Assembly (NCBI GenBank): GCA_033239525.1
Contig: BSYO01000024.1
Span: 6,037,991 to 6,101,990, forward strand
Reading direction: 5' to 3'
DNA: 64,000 nucleotides
From: Nepenthes gracilis
Lineage: Eukaryota; Streptophyta; Magnoliopsida; Caryophyllales; Nepenthaceae
Below the pieces are notes generated by a model. That model was not told the origin of the DNA and searched no databases. It saw only the letters and a program-made list of their open reading frames with translations. Made by a program: the position numbers and the translations under genes. This document shows positions 31,809 to 44,112 of this stretch, one piece after another. Each line of letters begins with the position of its first letter. The stretch's first letter is position 1.

Positions 31809-34524
31809 TTTTTTGTTTTTTTTGGTAAGTAAGTATTTTGGATTAAAGGGAGAAAAAATTACAAAATCTATGTTTTATCTCCAAGTATTTTGACTTGGAT
31901 TTAAAAGATAAAACGCTAGGGCATACCCCAAGCAAACGGTACAACAGGTAATACCTAAAAAGCCTCTAGGAGGATAACATTCAACAGAAAAATAACATAT
32001 GAAATATTATTCATAAAAATATGAAATTTGGTTCAGCACCAGGAGCACCAAAATCTAAAGCAGGCAAGCCAATATTCCTTCATCAGAGGGAACTAGCAGC
32101 AGCGTCCCATCCTAATCCAAGGCAGGGGCATTTACCACCCCCAGAAATAGCAGTAAACAAAATGAGGAAGCATAGTTCTACAGCAGGTGCAGCACCCATG
32201 ATCAGCAAATCCAGCCTCATCACCTAGCAGCCACCCACAAAAAATATTCAAAGCATCATAGCCAAGAATCAGAAATCAGCAGAGCAACCGGCAAAGCAAC
32301 CGGCTGCATTGTACCAGCCACAGGGCCATAACTCAGCAGGGCAGTTTCCATCATAGCCCCTCAAGTAGCCATCGGGCAGATTCTTCAATCAAGCAGAGAA
32401 GGGCATATCACTTATCAGCAACTGGCCACAACCAGGCAAATTGAACTGATCTGCATTCCCTCAAACTACTGCAAATCAGCTTCAGCAGCATGTCTCCAAC
32501 AGCAGGACACACAGCTTTAGCAAGGACACAAATTCGATGCACCATGCCCAGGCGCAGAGGTACTTCAGAAGCAAAGGGCCCGAAGTAGAAAGTCCAACAG
32601 CATTAACCATCTTTGCCACACCGATTATCTCCCCGTCACTGCATTTGGCGAGATTCAATGACCGCATCAGCGGCAAACATAAGTCCAGGCAACACTGCTT
32701 CAAGCCGAAGAATCATATACAACCCGACATGACTAGCCAGCACCTCATACAACAGAAGCATTAGAGCCCACAGCTCCATGAGCTGCGCCACTCCATCTTC
32801 AGCAAGTACAAAGAGCCAGAGTGGGCATACCAGCATCAGCAACCATTGGTAGAGTAGAAAGGGGCAATTCGAGCAGAAAAATAAAAGCCCAGCAAGCTGC
32901 AGCCAAGCAAAAAAGCCATTGAAGAAAACTCCCCAGCCATTGCAAAGCAGACATCTCCATCCCATTCAGCATCCGTGATAGTAGGGAGACATCCCAGCAT
33001 TCCAATGCTGGCCATAGCAATAGAACCCATGACCACCTCAACTACACAAAGCCAAGTCCTTTGACCATACAAGCTGGAAAGAAAATTTGGTACATTGCGG
33101 CTTGAGGAAGGCCATAGGAGGCAGCTTGAACATTGCGGCGAACCTTAATTGGTGCAATCAACAGCCTTCAACACCTCCGACCGCATTATTATTGCAATAG
33201 CATAGACAGATGAAGGCACTCTCAGCGTGAACCACTTCCCGAGCTGAGCAATCATGCCAACAGTAGTGATCAAACCATGTAAGACTTGCAACCAACATGT
33301 CAACAGATCTCTTTCAACCAAACAAGTCCTCGGCCATCTCGTCAGCACCACAGCCATATATCCCCAAGCTAGATCTGCACTGGTACCCCCACACCGTCCA
33401 ACTGGAAGGAAACACAGGCTGAGCAACATTAGAGCCAGCATAACAGGACCCTTATGTTTGAAAGAGCAGCGAATGCCATCACCAGAGTGGCAAAAGTGGC
33501 ACCAATAGCAGCAATCATCGCCTCCACCGACCGCACTAATAGGGACATATTTTGTCCAACAGATGCAGTAGCAGAGACAGATGAGGGCACCTCAAACAGC
33601 AGCTGAGAGAACAGCAGAAACGGAAAGTTCCACTACTTGAACCAGAGAAAGCAACATGGCAGATATAGTCCATTAACAACCACCACATCATTCACACTAT
33701 CTGATAGGAAATGGCAAAGGCCAATCCTAGCCCACCGCATCAGAAGGATTTCCAGCGTCCAAACCAGGCCACTCCCAGCTCTTCGGCACTCCAGCCTATA
33801 ATTCCTAGTCCAGAGAAAAACGGGCTCCCCCCAACCCATCCAACAGGAAGGAACTCACAGGCAGAGAGGCTTCAGAACCCGGGCACATGACGTTCGTCAG
33901 CGACAGATCCAGCGAGCAGCACAATAGCATTAGCTTCGGACAGCTGCTCCTGAAATCAAAGAACGTAGCATAAACCAGACAGCACCATAGCCGTAGCTTC
34001 CGTAAGGAAACCAGAGACAGGGCTCTCGGCCTCAGCAGCTAGAGCATAGAAGCCCAGGCAAATCCGGAGGCGAGAAACCCTAATAAATCGAGATTCAAAG
34101 CTGAAGAGAGAAAAGAACCAGAGAAGAGTCCCAGAAAGTAGCAAAACTCCAATCGGAAACAGCCTCATCAGATGGGATCTTGGCTTCAGCAGAGACCCCA
34201 ATCAGCTCCTGCCCGAAATAGCTTCACCAAGGCAACCGGCAAGAGCCTTCATCCCAACCTAATTCAGCAAAAACATAATTGGGAGATGGTCTGAGCTCAC
34301 TGCCACAATTGAAGACTCAGAAGCAGAAGTCGACGTAGTCAGATCTGAGCAGCGGAGAGGTAGAGAGGTGGACTAGGAGCCCAGGAGGGAACCGGGTGGA
34401 GCAACCAGGAGACCGGCCATGGTCGGCTTCGGCGCCGCCCGGCAGAGCAGGCCGAATCCTGAGACACCGCCTTCAAAATTCAAGATTTGAATTTTTTTTA
34501 GAGAGAAGTGGGAGCTTCTCTCTC
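31809..34524 (-). mobile_element. LINE-tailed non-autonomous element 2, full length, minus strand
   Basis: Flanked by a perfect 15-bp duplication TCTGATAGCGGAACC (31794-31808 and 34525-34539). In minus sense it begins with GAGAGAGAGAAGCTCCCACT, a GC-rich leader with a short ATG frame, then about 2.5 kb of TGCTG-rich sequence. It ends in the shared tail with CCAAGT/ACTTGG, TACTTACC and poly(A). No endonuclease or RT motif is visible. Antisense and sense open frames of 68-109 codons overlap throughout and show no known domain. The defined leader suggests a full-length non-autonomous LINE relative rather than a truncated copy. Confidence 0.75.
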
Positions 34525-35722
34525 TCTGATAGCGGAACCGGTTCGTAGTGATCCTTCGCCTATCTTACGAATATCTTAATCTTAAGGATTTCCAATACAA
34601 GCCATTAACTCTTTAGTTAACCACATTTTTAAAGTTTGCCAAATATCTTCATCGATGCTATTTGAATCCTCAATATCATTGCCAATCTCAGCATAACTTT
34701 AACAGCAACTTCATTTGGCAGTTAGAAAATAAGATAGGCAAATCTTTCCTTCAACAGTTTCCTCTAATTTCCTCATTTACTTAATAACTCTCTAGGTATG
34801 GTCTAATATGCCATCTATAGTTAGCAAACACCTCATCGGTTCCATTATTTCTTTTTATAATTCATCCGATAATTTAAAACCTATGACCCCAATTGCAACT
34901 CAGATCATTTTTTTCAAATCATCGATTCTACTGGGGTGATTTGCCAACTAGGTCGTCTCAATAGTCCATCAAAGTTAATTTATTCACAAACCCAAACTGG
35001 ACATCAGAATTTATAATTCCTTTAGACAAGAGTTGCCCCTCAAGGATTAACACCATCAGATTTTATTTTGAAATTTGGAGCACATGTAAACTTATTTTCT
35101 TGTCATCATTAATTGGCTTCACCTTTTGGCCACCCAAAAACATTCAATAAAGAAAATGGTCATTTTTAAAATCAATTTCTCCCAAAAATGTCACAAGAAA
35201 TGAGGTGTGACACTCAGAAATCCACTATCAGCCTTGCCCTTCTTTAGCTGGCTGAACATTACTTGGACAACCAAGAACCTTAATTACTTTCTTCATACAT
35301 CAAGCTCAGCTTATCACTAATCCTAAGGTTGATTAACTCAACCACTCTTATCCTTACTCAACTCAAAACAGTTCCACCTGAACATTCCACCTATTTCGAT
35401 TCTGCATAATCACTAAGTCTTGGCCCATTTCTATCCTAAATCATTTTGAGCATAGATCAGATTACCTTAAACATAAGCCTAAATTTCAAACCGATCAACC
35501 AAGACCTAAGGCCATCGTAAATCAATTTAATCGTTCAGCCTAATCATTAAGTCTTAGCTCAAATAAATCCTAACTTATGTAAGCTAGAGCACCTAGGATT
35601 TCTGGCTTAACTTAATTCAGTCTATGTCTATCCTTACCTATTCAGTCAATCAGGATCATTTCCTAAGCTTCCGCATATGATTCAGATTATTCCTAATGCA
35701 TCTCATTTTCTCTAATATTAAT

Positions 35723-38123
35723 TGTGACGGAACGGATCTTAATCCTTATAGGACCTTTCATCAGACAGATACGGAATAGAATTTATTATTTTTATTAGTA
35801 AATTCTGTACAAATTTTGAAAGTGTTCTATCTAAAATTGGACAAAAATCACAATATACAACCTGTATATTATGACCTGTATAGAACATACCCGATATCCA
35901 ATCCCCAAAATCATTGCCACAACACAAACATAGGACCAGAACAAGCACACAACTAACCAAACATCATACTTTACATCCTACAACACACATACACAGGATC
36001 CTAGATGCCATCCATGGCATATTTTAATAATCCTAACTGCTATACTAGAATTATATGAGAGATGCCTATTAGGACCTGTACCAAAATTAGAAAATATATA
36101 GCGGAAGCAATTATATCCTTAACAGAAAGATGCAAAAGTATAAATACAGTTACGATAGAATGTAATACATATCATAACCATTTATACATAATCCTCCTTC
36201 AAGATCCAGATATTTTCAATAACATCATTATAGTCCCAAGTCTTTAGAACTCTAAGGCTCTAGATCTTCCTTGCTAGCTCTAGTTAGGCCTGATCATCCA
36301 GTATCTTTTCTATATCCTTATTTGGATAGAGAAAAGATAAAACAGCCAGTCAAAACCCGGTAAGGTATTAAAACATGTAAAATATAATGCTCTCGTGCAT
36401 AACATAATATAGTAAAACGGATACAGTTACATTTAAAGAATAAATGTGATAAGACAATAATTATGGAAACATTAACATAATATAAATATAGAAGATCATA
36501 GAAATGCCAGGGAAATGGGAACATATACATAATTCATGAGAAAGGCATGATTCCATATGAACAGGTCTCAGAAATTATTATTTATACTTTCATGCAGAAT
36601 ATAAGAGCAGGTGAGTAGAAACACATGCAATAATCATGAGGAAAGCACAGTTTCTATATAAACAAGTCTCGGAAACCATAAATCATGCTTTCAGACTATA
36701 ACAAAAATATACTATGGCAGAAAACCACATTAATATCAGATTAGAAGAACAAAAGCAGTTCATAAAATAGGAATAACTCATGATTCTATTTAAACATGTA
36801 TAAATAATTCCAAATTTCTTGTGTTTTTTCAGAAATTCTAGTTTAATATCCTAAGGACCGAACTAGCGTACCCTACTAGTCGAGGGGACGAATAATCGGG
36901 GATAGATTGTGTTTACTCCACACAATCTAAGGCCAGTATCAGTGATGGTATAGGGATTGACTGTATTTTTGGGCACACAATTCAAAGCCAATGGAGGATT
37001 ATTATCCTCCAAGATCAGAGGATTATTAGCCTCCACGGTAAACACCCAGAAGAAGGACAGACCATGTATAACTTTATGGACGGAGTTATCTCTGATTATC
37101 ACCATAATGTCCTAAGGTATGTTGGAGAACCTCACATGACCGTATATTAGTCCTGGATCCTAATTGACAGAATCAGAAATAGTTTCTTCTCATTTTCTTA
37201 CCTTATAACTCATTAAACTTTAGAAATCTGTAAGGATTTCACCATTAATCCTTCAGAATACTCCAAAAATCCACAGAAACTTAACAGTGTGGTTCTGTGT
37301 AAATTTTTCAGTTATAAATCATAATATTAACAATAGTCTTTTACAAATTAACTGTCACATATCAGAAATTTTAGATTTTAAACATTAAATCCCCTTATTT
37401 TTATGCTTAGGGTTTCGATAAATATTTCGAATATAAAACGGATACCAAACATATACATTTACATGAAATTGAAGCCAGATATTGAAGTAAATATAAGTAA
37501 ATATAAAATCTGTCTGATTAATCAGGAGAAACAGGCTTTATTTATACAGAACATGGAGAAATATGCTTTTAGAGCATAAATACAGTTACAGAGATATTAA
37601 AACATTGTAAAAACAGTAAATAATATCCGGAGTACACTTACTTGAGCCTGATCTACCGTTATTTTTATCCGGATCGGATCGAATCGGTGGATTTTTCCCA
37701 TTTCCTTCTCTTTTTCCCTCTTCCTTGTTCCTCTCTTCATTGCTGCCTGGTCGGTTCTGCCACTCTCTCCTCTCAATTCCTCTTTGAAAATAAGGAAAAG
37801 AGGGTCACGTGACTCACCCAAGGGCCAGCACTCGAGTGGCCCCTCTTGCAAAATGACACCTCGTTTGGCCCTCGAACAGTGCTCAAGCGCTAGCCTCATA
37901 GGCTGCCATGCTCCTGCTCTGCCTAGGACGCCCTTCGAGTAGGCCCTTGTGCATTTTTGCACCTCACCGGCACTAGAGCGCACGGTGAGCGCCGGTCCCC
38001 CCTTTGGTCGATTTTACTCTTTTGTATTTTCGTACCAAATTTTCTACTATATTTAAACCTAAATATGATTTTCTTCCACATAATTATTTCATAATTATTA
38101 TGTTTTGGGATAGAGATCTTACA
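35723..38123 (-). mobile_element. Array B, LTR 3 (its 5' LTR in element sense)
   Basis: 2401 bp from TGTGACGGAACGG to GATCTTACA, followed by duplication AAATT. Free of insertions. The stem-loop is at 36905-36927 (perfect 8-bp stem), the G-box at 37804-37813 and a donor-like GTAAGTGTACT at 37641. The acceptor has mutated to CCAAAT near 36322. No gene. Confidence 0.88.
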
Positions 38124-39360
38124 AAATTGAGCTAGTACCACGGTCGTCACCAATATCTAGGTTGTCCTATAGAATAGTGCCGGCTGAATTAAAGGAGTTA
38201 AAACGGCAATTATAGAAATTGTTGGATAAGGGCTTCATCCGACCAAGTGTATCCTCATGGGGTACATCGGTCTAATTTGTAAAAAGAAAGATGGAACTTT
38301 GAGGTTATGTGTAGACTATCGGGAGTTAGATAAGATCACAATTAAGAATAAATATTCTTTGCTAAGGATTGATGACCTTTTCGATCAGTTGTGTGTTTTC
38401 GAAGGTTGACCTTCGATTTAGATATCATCAACTCTGGATTAAACAGGAGGATGTAGCTAAGATGGCATTTCGGATGAGATATGGCCACTATAAATTTATA
38501 GTAATACCGTTCGGGTTAACTAATGCCCCTGCCACTTTTATGGACTTATTGAACTAAGTCTTTTGGCCTTATTTGGATAAATTTGTAGTAGTCTTTATCG
38601 ATGACATTCTTATCTATTCTAAGAGTCATGAAGAGCACGAGGTGCATTTGAGAATCGTGCTCCAAATCCTTCGGGAGCATCAATTATTTGCAAAGCTGAA
38701 TAAGTGTGAATTTTGGTTGAAAGAAGTGGGATTTATAGGCCATATTATTTCTAAAGGTGGATTTTTGGTCAACCCGAAGAAGATTGATGCCATAATGAAT
38801 TGGAGCTGACTGAAGTCAGTGACTAAGGTTTGGAGTTTTTTGGGCATGGCTGGATATTATTGTAGGTTCGTGGAGAATTTTTTCCGTTCACCCAGTTGAT
38901 GAAGAAGGAGGCTAAGTTTGAGTGGATCGAGGAATGTGAGCGAAGTTTTCAAGAGTTAAAGGATCGGTTAACCTTTGCGCTGATCTTGATTATTTCGGAC
39001 GAATTAGGTGGTCTTGTGGTTTATTGTGACGCCTCAAAGATTAGACTAGGTTGTGTTTTAATGCAATATGGAAAGGTGGTTGCTTACGGATCTCGGCAGT
39101 TGAATGTTCATGAAAGGAATTATCCAACCATGATTTAGAACTAGCTTCTATAGTTTTTGTCTTGAAAATCTGGAGACATTATTTGTACGGTGAGAAATTT
39201 CTTATATATTCTGACCACAAAATTTTAAAGTATTTATTCTCGAAGAAGCGGTTGAATATGAGGCAGAGGAGGTGGATTGAAGTTCTAAAGGATTATGATT
39301 GTGAAATCTAATACCAACCAGGAAAAGCCAATGTGGTGGTTGACGCTTTGAGTCGCTGAC
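38124..39360 (+). pseudogene. Element C reverse transcriptase and RNase H, broken
   Basis: RT copies element RNA to cDNA and RNase H removes the RNA strand. Visible order: [77 protein letters not shown] followed by a stop, then [13 protein letters not shown] (38588, catalytic FIDD kept), KKCEFW-type [22 protein letters not shown], then RNase H VYCDASK (39023), YGSRQL, and after a frameshift near 39130 [13 protein letters not shown] and YSDHK. At least five stops or frameshifts. The frame continues directly from the protease part at 3144 once B is removed. Confidence 0.9.
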
Positions 39361-40677
39361 CAAGCTTTGTGGCCAGACTTCGGATTAAGGAAATGGAGAT
39401 ATTGGATTGTTTGAAGCATTGTAATATCTAGTGGTACGTCAAAGGAAACCAAATGCTGCTATCTTATCTTCAACTGCAGTGGAGATGGTTCCAGAGAATC
39501 AAAGAGGGATAAGCGGATGATCCCTTCTTGATAGAGATTACGAGAAACTTGAAAAAAGACTTCAGAGTTGATTTTAATTTTTGGACAGATGGAGCCCTCA
39601 GATTCAGGGATCAATTATGTATGCTAGATAATAATGAGCTTAAGGAAGAAATTATGAGGAAAGCACACAGAACCAGGTATACACTTTACCCTAGAATTAA
39701 TAAGATGTACCAGGATTTAAGGAAAATATTTTGGTGGAGAAATATGAAGAAGAAAATTATGACCTTTGTGAATAAATGCCTTATCTGTCAGTAATTGAAA
39801 GCCGAGAGAAGGAAGCTGGCAGGGCTGTTACAACCAATGCCCATCCCAAGTTGAAAATGGGAGGACATTGTGATGGATTTTGTGTCTAGTTTGCCTAGAA
39901 CTTCAAAGAACCTCGATGCAATACGGGTCATTGTTGACTGGCTGACTAAATTAGCCTATTCCTAGTGATCTGGATGACCTACTCTAGGGACCAACTGGCT
40001 CAGCTATATATTAATGAGATTGTTAGGCTTCTTGGTATGCCAGCCTCGATTATATCTGACTGAGACCTAAGGTTTATTTCAAAATTTTGGGAGAGCTTAC
40101 ATAGAAAATTGGGAATAGGATTGAAATTTAGTATGGCTTATCTTCCCTAAATGGATAGCCAATTAGAACGCACCATTCAAATATTAGAAGACATGTTAAG
40201 AGCCTCGGTGTTAGAGATGAAAGGTAGCTGGGATTATCATTTGACCCTGGTAGAGTTTGCTTATAATAACAATTGCCAGGCAAGTATTGGGATGGTGCCA
40301 TCTGAAGCTCTATATGGGAGAAAGTGCTGATTGCCTATTTATTAGAAAGAAACAGGAGATAGGCAATTACTTGGTCCGAAAATTATTAAGGAAACAACAG
40401 AGAAAATCAGGTTGATTTATGAGAATCTAAAAGTAGCTCAAAGTGGGCGAAGCGTTATTACAGACAAGAGGAGGTCAGTGTTGAAATTTAAAATCGGTGA
40501 CTTTGTATTCTTGAAGATATCACCACCCAAAGGAACATCCCGATTTGGAGTTAAAGTAACGTTGAAGACAAGGTTCATAGGACCCTTTGAAATTTTGGAG
40601 AAAGTTGGCGAGGTGGCTTACCAGTTAGCCTTGCCTCCAAGTTTGGCCGTTGTTCATGATGTGTTTCATGTATCAAT
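39361..40677 (+). pseudogene. Element C integrase, broken, interrupted by D
   Basis: Integrase inserts cDNA into the host. The zinc-binding region at 39528-39791 ends in WWRNMKKKIMTF and CLICQ, then a TAA at 39792. The catalytic core follows with IVMDFVSSLPR (first Asp), a decayed second Asp region (SIISD then stop, about 40050) and QLERTIQILEDML (Glu, about 40160). The C-terminal part 40412-40677 has KSGDFVFLK-like and RFIGPFEILEKVGEVAYQLA motifs and ends in VFHVS where solo LTR D entered. Stops are frequent. Confidence 0.88.
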
Positions 40678-41685
40678 TGTGATGAAACAGTTTTTTTTTA
40701 TATTCCGTCAGCGACCACCCTACTCTGTCACCAAGCTTTGGTGGTCAGGTCCAGACTGGTCTTGTCACCCAACGACAAATCATAAGATCGCAGATGCCAT
40801 CTAGGACTCATACAAGATATCCATAGATATGTAGCCGGAGCCAATCTAATAATCTGCCGAAAGATTCATATTCATACCCATAAAATTCTTTCATGCATTA
40901 CATAGCCATAAAAGTCCAATTATACAAAATTCATCTATTCTAATCATTACATCAACTGCTTCTCTAGGTAACTCCAAACACGCTTCCGAGTTCTTAGAAT
41001 CTCTTGAACGGAGCTCTAGTCAGTCCCTCTCGATAGGCACGAGCTTTATAGTTTCAATTGGAGGGAAAAAACAATAAAACAGTAAGTCGACGCCCAACAA
41101 GGTACATGCAGGTATGCAGTAAAACATATATGCAGAACAGAACTCAATAAAACAAGTGCCATAAGGAAGTAGTTTATAGGAGAATTACGATACAGACGTA
41201 AAAATAGAAACAATCAAGCTTCGGAAATCAGAAATCAATGTACTCATGTTTCAGAAAGCAGAAGTCGGTCTTACTTCCACAGTATAGGACCCTACTAGTA
41301 GACCCTACTGGTGGAGGGTATGAATAATCGAGGATAGGTTGTGTACATCTCTCCACAATCAATGGCAATAAATAGAACAGATGATCCCACCTCACGAGAT
41401 CCTTCCCCAATCTAAGGGGGTGCCGGCCAGAATAGAACAGAAGCTACCATCTTATTGTAACACCCTGAGGAGGGGCGGACCACATATTACTCCATGGACA
41501 GAGCTATCCTCAATTACCACCATAACGTTCTAAGACATGCTGGAGAACCTAACTTGACTGCATATTAGTCCTGGGTCCATAATAACAGAACAGAAACATT
41601 TTCTTCTTATCGTTTACTGAAAGCCACTTTCAGTATTAGTCGGAAACATCACTATTAATCCTTTAGAGATTGTGCGCAGATATCT

Positions 41686-42365
41686 TAAAGCTGGTTCAAA
41701 AATCATATACTTCAAGCCGGTTTCAAATCACAGAATTTAGTTCCAAAACCATATACCTTAAGCCGGTTTCCAATCATAGAACTTATACGTCACTTCACAA
41801 GGTCGGTTTTAAAATTATATTACAAATGCCGGTTTCAAATTTGTGATACAAGGCTGGTTTCAAATCAAGGCTAGTTTCAAAGTCAAAGAGCAAGTGCTGG
41901 TTTCAAATTACAATACAAGTGCTGGTTTCAAATCAAGGCCGGTTTCAAAATACGATACAAGGTCGGTTTCAAAATCACAGTGTAAATGCCGGTTTCAAAA
42001 TAAGATGCAAGGCTGGTTTCGAAATCACAATGCAAATGCCGGTTTCAAAATACGATACAGGGCCGGTTTTGAAATCACAGTACAAATGTCGGTTTCAAAC
42101 TACGATGTAGGGCCTGTTTTGAAATCACAGTACAAATGCCAGTTTCAAAATTATGATACAGGGTCAGTTTCAAAATCACAGTTCAAATGCCGATTTGAAA
42201 ATTATGATACAAGTGCCAGTTTCAATCATAATACAAGGCCGGTTTTAAAATGACAGAGCAAGTGCCGGTTTCAAAATTATAAATACAAGGCCGATTTCAA
42301 ATTAACGTGCAAGGCCAGTTTCGATATTTACTTAAGCCGATTTCAAATTATAACATAAGGCCGGA
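41686..42365 (-). repeat. GCCGGTTTCAAA array in LTR D
   Basis: About 20 units of GCCGGTTTCAAA followed by 15-25 bp of AT-rich spacer such as ATCACAGTACAAAT, at spacing of roughly 30-35 bp. It occupies the place, within the candidate intron, that the ACTCCG array holds in LTR A. Confidence 0.85.
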
Positions 42366-43029
42366 GGTCATTTATCAAAAGCCGAAAGTCTTTTATTATA
42401 CAGCCGAGGTTCGCTTCATTACAAGCCGGAGATCTTTTTAAATGTGCAATAGACGGACTTCTTAAAACATGCAAATATCAAAGTTCATGCAGATCGGCAA
42501 ATAACCATACTTCGTGCATAACATAATCAGACATCATGAATTAACAGGGCTTCTTTTAAACATGCGGTTAACAGAAATTCTTCCTCAATTCAGATGATCA
42601 AAGTAAAGTTCATGGCATGCTTTACGTGGAAACTCAACAAAACTTTAACATGACTTCATCAAAATCAGGGTATACTTGCATTACAAACATGAACTTAAAA
42701 AGGGTGAGTACACTTGCAATATTCTGAAGTTAAAAACAGAGTATCAAATCATGAACTTAAAAACAGGGGTTACACTTGCAATATTTTTGAAAATAGAAAG
42801 AGTAACGTCCGAAGTACACTTGCCTGACCGTCCACTCTGGCTGACTTGAGGATCTCCTTCCTTCTTCGGTCTTACTACTTTCACTTGGCCGCACTCACAC
42901 TCCCCTCTACAACCGAAGCCTAGTATATAAAGAGGAGGGGTTTGGTGGAGTAAGTGGGGGTAAGTTACCTAGTCGGTACTCCCCTTCAGTGATTAGGTGG
43001 AAATAAGTAGGGTAAGTCACCTACTGGGT

Positions 43030-43720
43030 ACTTCTTTTCAGACGGTCAACGGGGTAGTTCACTTACTCTATTTAGTTGGGATCTAGTTGGATTTCAACCG
43101 CCCAAAGTAGTCTTTAGTTTGTCCTGAATTCGGTATCCAATTTATTATTGATTTTGTCTGGTCAACTTTTCCACTTAAAGCCGGTCAACCTTCTTGCTCA
43201 GAGCTGATCAACTTTCATTGTTTCAAAAACCAGTTAATGCTTTCTCGCTTCTAATTGATCAATGTTTCCAAAACCATTCAACCCTTCAAAATCCGGTCAA
43301 TACCTTCAAAATCCGGTCAACTTCTTCAAGTCTGGTCAACTTCATGTTCAAAATCCAGTCAACTTTTTCAAGTCTGGTCAACATCTTCAAAATTTGGTCA
43401 ACTTTCTCAAATCCGGTCAACTTCAAGTTCAAAATCTGGTCAACTCATGTTCAAAATCCGGTCAACTTCTTCAAATCCGTTCAATATCTTCAAAATCCGG
43501 TCAACTTCTTCAAATCCGATCAACTTCATGTTCAAAATCCGGTCAACTCATGTTCAAAATCCGTTCAACTTCTTCAAGTCCGGTCAACATCTTCAAATCC
43601 GGCCAACTTCTTCAAGTCNCGGTCAACATCTTCAAAATCCAGTTAACTTCTTCAAGTCCGGTCAACATCTTCAAAATTCCGGTCAACTTCTTCAAATCCG
43701 GTCAACTTCTTCTTATCATT
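43030..43720 (-). promoter_or_regulatory. W-box array upstream of the D promoter
   Basis: About 19 copies of GGTCAA or AGTCAA on the plus strand, that is TTGACC/T on the minus strand. Most are in units TCCGGTCAACTTCTTCAAA of about 18-27 bp. TTGAC(C/T) is the WRKY-factor W-box. All lie upstream of the TATA-like site at 42922-42930 in element sense. LTR A has five and F a palindromic pair, so the array is an expansion of a shared motif. Binding is not shown. Confidence 0.6.
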
Positions 43721-43885
43721 CACTCCGGCTTCTTGCACTTCCATGAAGTGGTTCGGCCTTCTAGTGGCGTAAAGCCTTTCTGGTTTCATCAAAACCCTCA
43801 AGGTTTAGACTTCATCAAAATTCTCCAGTTTTAAGTAGCAATATTTTATTCTAATTTTATACATTTTTGATTTTGGGATCTCACA

Positions 43886-44112
43886 TCAATGCTCCACAAA
43901 TATGTCCATGATCCAGCATATGTAATTAATTTTGAGCGTCTGACTATTGATGAAAATTAATCTCATGTTGAGGAACCAGCGTAGATTTTAGAACAGAAGG
44001 ATCAAGTATTGCACACAAAGACCATCCCTCTAATAAAGGTTCTATACAGAAATCACTCTGCTGAGGAAGCTACATGGGAACATGAAGCAGAGATCCAGAG
44101 CAAGTATCCGTA
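43886..44112 (+). pseudogene. Element C integrase C-terminus / chromodomain, broken
   Basis: Continues the frame stopped at 40677: ATG CTC CAC AAA TAT GTC CAT GAT reads MLHKYVHD. Later motifs are IPLIKVLYRNHSAEEATWE and IQSKYP, followed by a stop at 44110. This is the chromodomain-type tail that targets chromovirus integration to chromatin (family knowledge). Two internal stops lie near 43960-44012. Confidence 0.85.

Larger units (their letters stand above)
26119..35722 (-). mobile_element. Array B, internal region 2 (non-coding), with two LINE-type insertions
   Basis: Starts CTCTCCCCTACAG (reversed polypurine tract) and is homologous to internal region 1 along its length, resuming after each insertion. 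Net length is about 3.6 kb. No retroelement protein is recognisable outside the LINE. 26119-27866, 31155-31793 and 34540-35722 hold only this interior. Confidence 0.8.
3150..38123 (-). mobile_element. Insertion B: tandem LARD array (LTR-int-LTR-int-LTR), minus strand
   Basis: The insertion begins TGTGACGGAA and ends CTTACA between perfect AAATT duplications. Inside are three homologous LTRs (3150-17550, 23256-26118, 35723-38123) and two homologous internal regions (17551-23255, 26119-35722). Minus orientation follows from polypurine tracts read in reverse at 17551 and 26119 and a reversed primer-binding site at 23244-23253. After removing later insertions, the internals are each about 3.6 kb and code for no recognisable gag or pol. 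Long LTRs with a conserved non-coding interior are the definition of a LARD. Unequal recombination between LTRs is the usual route to such arrays (inference). Confidence 0.85.
40678..43885 (-). mobile_element. Solo LTR D, 3208 bp, minus strand, related to LTR A
   Basis: Starts TGTGATGAAACAG and ends GGGATCTCACA between TCAAT duplications (40673-40677 and 43886-43890). On the minus strand it begins TGTGAGATCCCAAAATC, as LTR A does, and has the same length (3211 bp in A). TATA-like TTTATATAC at 42922-42930, GC donor CAG/GCAAGTG at 42823, stem-loop 41338-41360. The acceptor is lost (CCAAT near 41056). No gene: the open frames at 41843-42253 and 43194-43834 come from repeat arrays. One ambiguous base, N, lies at 43619. 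Confidence 0.88.

Noticed and set aside
32482..33441. Minus-strand hydrophobic frames as a membrane protein
   Set aside because: The Leu/Cys/Trp-rich translations come from TGCTG-rich sequence in three frames at once, and no frame is clearly favoured.
41843..42253. 136-codon frame rich in VSKSQ/RFQNYD-like units
   Set aside because: Translation of the GCCGGTTTCAAA array inside solo LTR D; no domain and no upstream signals.
43194..43834. Three overlapping plus-strand frames of 150-190 codons
   Set aside because: They are the W-box array read in all three frames, include the ambiguous base at 43619, and show only repeated short motifs.
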